A program made the translations under genes and the position numbers. The notes under the pieces are model-generated. The model searched no databases, had not been told where the DNA came from, and saw only the letters and a program-made list of their open reading frames with translations. From Acidobacteriota bacterium (GTDB taxonomy: Bacteria; Acidobacteriota; Terriglobia; Bryobacterales; Bryobacteraceae), in NCBI GenBank assembly GCA_016871135.1, contig VFZQ01000240.1:1-7694 (forward strand): a stretch of 7,694 nucleotides of DNA, in the 5' to 3' direction. Shown here in pieces: positions 6,186 through 7,694 of this stretch. Within the stretch, counting starts at the first letter, position 1. Each line of letters begins with the position of its first letter.

Positions 6186-7096
6186 GCCGCGACTCGGGCG
6201 AAGGTGAATTGGACGAGGGTTTTGAGCAGCAGCGCGACGCGTTCGCTCTTTGAGATGCGCGGGCGGGCGGAGAGCACATCGTAGCCCTGTGAGGCAATCT
6301 TATCGAGGATGCGGAGGCCGCCGCGCGAGAAGAGAGTGATGTCGAGCGCGAGGCGGCGGTCGAGCATCGGCGGCAGAGCGAGGCCTTTTTCGAAGAGTTC
6401 CCGGGCGACGCCGCAGACCTCTTGCATCGCCGAGGCGAAGGCGGGCGTGAATCGGCGCGCGTAGACATCGTCAACCGAAACGCCGTGTTTGGCGAGGACA
6501 TCGAGGGGCAGATAGACGCGGTCCTTTTCGAGGTCGACCGAAACATCCTGCCAGAAGTTGGCGAGCTGGAGCGCGGTACAGGTGGCGTCGCTCAAGGCAT
6601 AGCGTTTGGCATCGTTGTATCCACACAAGCCGAGCACGAGGCGGCCGACTGGGTTAGCCGAGTTCCTGCAGTAAGCAAAGACTTCTTCCCAGTTTTGATA
6701 GCGAGTCACACGCTGGTCGTGTTCGAAGGCGGTGATGAGATCGTCGAAGGGATCGCGAGGCAGATTGTATTTGCGGGCGGTTGGGCCGAGCGCGACAAAG
6801 ACGGGGTGCGTTGCGGCGCCGTTGAAGCAACGATGCAGTTCGGCGCGCCACCAACTCAAGAGCCGCAGGCTCTCGGCGGTGTCGCCGATTTCGTCGCCGA
6901 GATCGTCCGCCCAGCGGCAGAAGGCGTAGACGTTATAAAAGTCCTGGTGAAGGCGTTTGGGCAGCAGGAAGCTGACGACGTGGAAGTTCTCGTAGTGTGA
7001 CGTTGCGATCCAGCGCGTGTAGGCGAGCGCTTCTTCCAATGGCCACGCGCGCTCCATGGCGGAGCGGTCTTCGACGAAATCCTTGGGCGCCAGCAT
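6182..7096 (-). CDS. hpnC: Hydroxysqualene synthase HpnC
   Basis: HpnC converts presqualene diphosphate to hydroxysqualene, the second step of the HpnCDE pathway; HpnE then reduces this to squalene. The 304-residue product has the squalene/phytoene synthase fold: SHYENFHVVSFLLPKRL at 33-49, first Asp motif ADDLGDE at 63-69, and second motif NFWQDVSVD at 180-188 (Asp184, Asp188), followed by RVYLP at 193-197. The NFWQDV form is characteristic of HpnC and separates it from HpnD. The ATG at 7096 lies 5 bp after the dehydrogenase stop. Met14 (7057) is an alternative start, and neither has a good Shine-Dalgarno. A paralogue of the downstream hpnD, it probably arose with it by ancient duplication. 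Confidence 0.92.
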   Translation of the reverse strand: MLAPKDFVEDRSAMERAWPLEEALAYTRWIATSHYENFHVVSFLLPKRLHQDFYNVYAFCRWADDLGDEIGDTAESLRLLSWWRAELHRCFNGAATHPVFVALGPTARKYNLPRDPFDDLITAFEHDQRVTRYQNWEEVFAYCRNSANPVGRLVLGLCGYNDAKRYALSDATCTALQLANFWQDVSVDLEKDRVYLPLDVLAKHGVSVDDVYARRFTPAFASAMQEVCGVARELFEKGLALPPMLDRRLALDITLFSRGGLRILDKIASQGYDVLSARPRISKSERVALLLKTLVQFTFARVAA

Positions 7097-7101
7097 TCCG
7101 G

Positions 7102-7694
7102 TTACGGAATGATCGCGGTCTTCAGGCGGCCGCTGGAATTCATGAGCATGCGGAGGATGTCGCGGAGACTGGACAGCGGCGCCTGACCGGCGATGAAATC
7201 GGTGGCGCAGATGTCGCGGCGGGAGACGGCTTCGAGTGCGTCCTGGATCAGTCTGGGCGTGTGATGGAAGCTCGCTTTGCAGGTGATCTCGGAGTAGTGG
7301 AGCATGTTGGTGTCGAGATCGACGCGGGTATCGTTCGGGCAGCCGCCGAAGAAATTCACCGTGCCGCCCTTGCGCAGCAGTTGCACGGAGAGATTCCAGA
7401 CTTCGGGTTTGCCGACGGCTTCGATGACGACGTCGGCGCCACGGCCATCGGTCAAGCCGCGCACCAAGCCGACGGGATCGTCGGTCTCCGGCAGGGAGAC
7501 GAGATGAGCCGCGCCCATGCGCTTTGCGTCTTCGAGTTGCTCCTGGCGGCGCGCCATGGCGATGACGCGAGCGCCCATCACTTTGGCCATCCGAACGAAC
7601 ATGAGTCCGATCGGGCCGAGGCCGATGACCACGACAGTGTCACCAGGGCGGACGTGCGATTCTTCGAGACCGCGGAGCACACAGGCGAGCGGTT
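7102..7694 (-). CDS. Zinc-type MDR alcohol dehydrogenase, C-terminal part (5' end outside window)
   Basis: This is a medium-chain dehydrogenase/reductase that oxidises an alcohol or polyol or reduces a carbonyl using NAD(P). The reading frame is open to the window edge, beginning PLACVLRGLEESHVRPGD, which is the family's usual P-L-A-C-V-L hinge before the cofactor domain. GTG 7680 is therefore internal, not a start. The visible 197 residues hold the Rossmann motif GLGPIG followed by a helix, and GADVVIEAVG. The strand after the Gly motif ends in MARR with no acidic residue, which leans towards NADP rather than NAD (inference). The zinc ligands and substrate pocket lie mostly in the missing N-terminal half, so substrate and zinc dependence cannot be read. 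It ends in LKTAIIP, 5 bp before hpnC, which suggests one operon. Confidence 0.87.
   Translation of the reverse strand, partial: PLACVLRGLEESHVRPGDTVVVIGLGPIGLMFVRMAKVMGARVIAMARRQEQLEDAKRMGAAHLVSLPETDDPVGLVRGLTDGRGADVVIEAVGKPEVWNLSVQLLRKGGTVNFFGGCPNDTRVDLDTNMLHYSEITCKASFHHTPRLIQDALEAVSRRDICATDFIAGQAPLSSLRDILRMLMNSSGRLKTAIIP

Noticed and set aside
1..7694. tRNA, rRNA, CRISPR arrays, insertion sequences or attachment sites
   Set aside because: No spaced direct repeats, terminal inverted repeats, transposase-like translation or RNA gene signature was seen on either strand.

Overview
The window is high-GC bacterial chromosome with eight gene units and almost no intergenic DNA. Gene content suggests an Acidobacteriota relative, Solibacter/Bryobacter-like. 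It carries hpnC/hpnD hydroxysqualene-route genes, an enolase-superfamily protein with a Tat-like leader, a GT39-type membrane protein with a G-x-RYL-x-DSNLDWGQDL signature, and an exported two-domain Cys protein of a kind I associate with that phylum. The taxon is an inference; no rRNA or marker gene is present.

Layout: (1) 166-915 (+) is an exported protein of unknown function, followed 12 bp later by 928-1728 (+), a calcineurin-like metallophosphoesterase with a Tat-like leader. (2) On the minus strand, 4478-3261 encodes a mandelate racemase/muconate lactonizing enzyme (enolase superfamily). It overlaps by 13 bp the start of a GT39-like integral membrane glycosyltransferase (3273-1646) that has a frameshift near 2114. 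The tail of this gene runs 83 bp into the 3' end of the phosphoesterase gene. (3) A 36-bp divergent spacer at 4479-4514 holds a plausible promoter for a plus-strand pair, 4515-4832 and 4840-5340. The pair is a 105-aa unrecognised protein and a HEPN-like protein, which is the layout of an MNT/HEPN toxin-antitoxin module, although the first protein has no nucleotidyltransferase signature. (4) On the minus strand, a zinc-type MDR dehydrogenase (7694-7102, 5' end outside the window), hpnC (7096-6182) and hpnD (6185-5337) form a tight cluster. hpnD meets the HEPN gene tail to tail with a 4-bp overlap.

Function: HpnD and HpnC carry out two of the three steps of the HpnCDE route from farnesyl diphosphate to squalene, so the right part of the window feeds hopanoid or other squalene-derived lipid synthesis. 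hpnE is not in the window. The dehydrogenase may be co-transcribed with them, but its substrate is unknown. The left and middle parts are exported or membrane enzymes of unassigned substrate.

The strongest leads for follow-up are the frameshift in the glycosyltransferase, the HEPN-containing pair with its apparently leaderless promoter, the replacement of the first metal-binding Asp by His in the enolase-superfamily protein, and a strong G-over-C bias of the plus strand that appears absent from 166-915 and weak over the HEPN pair.
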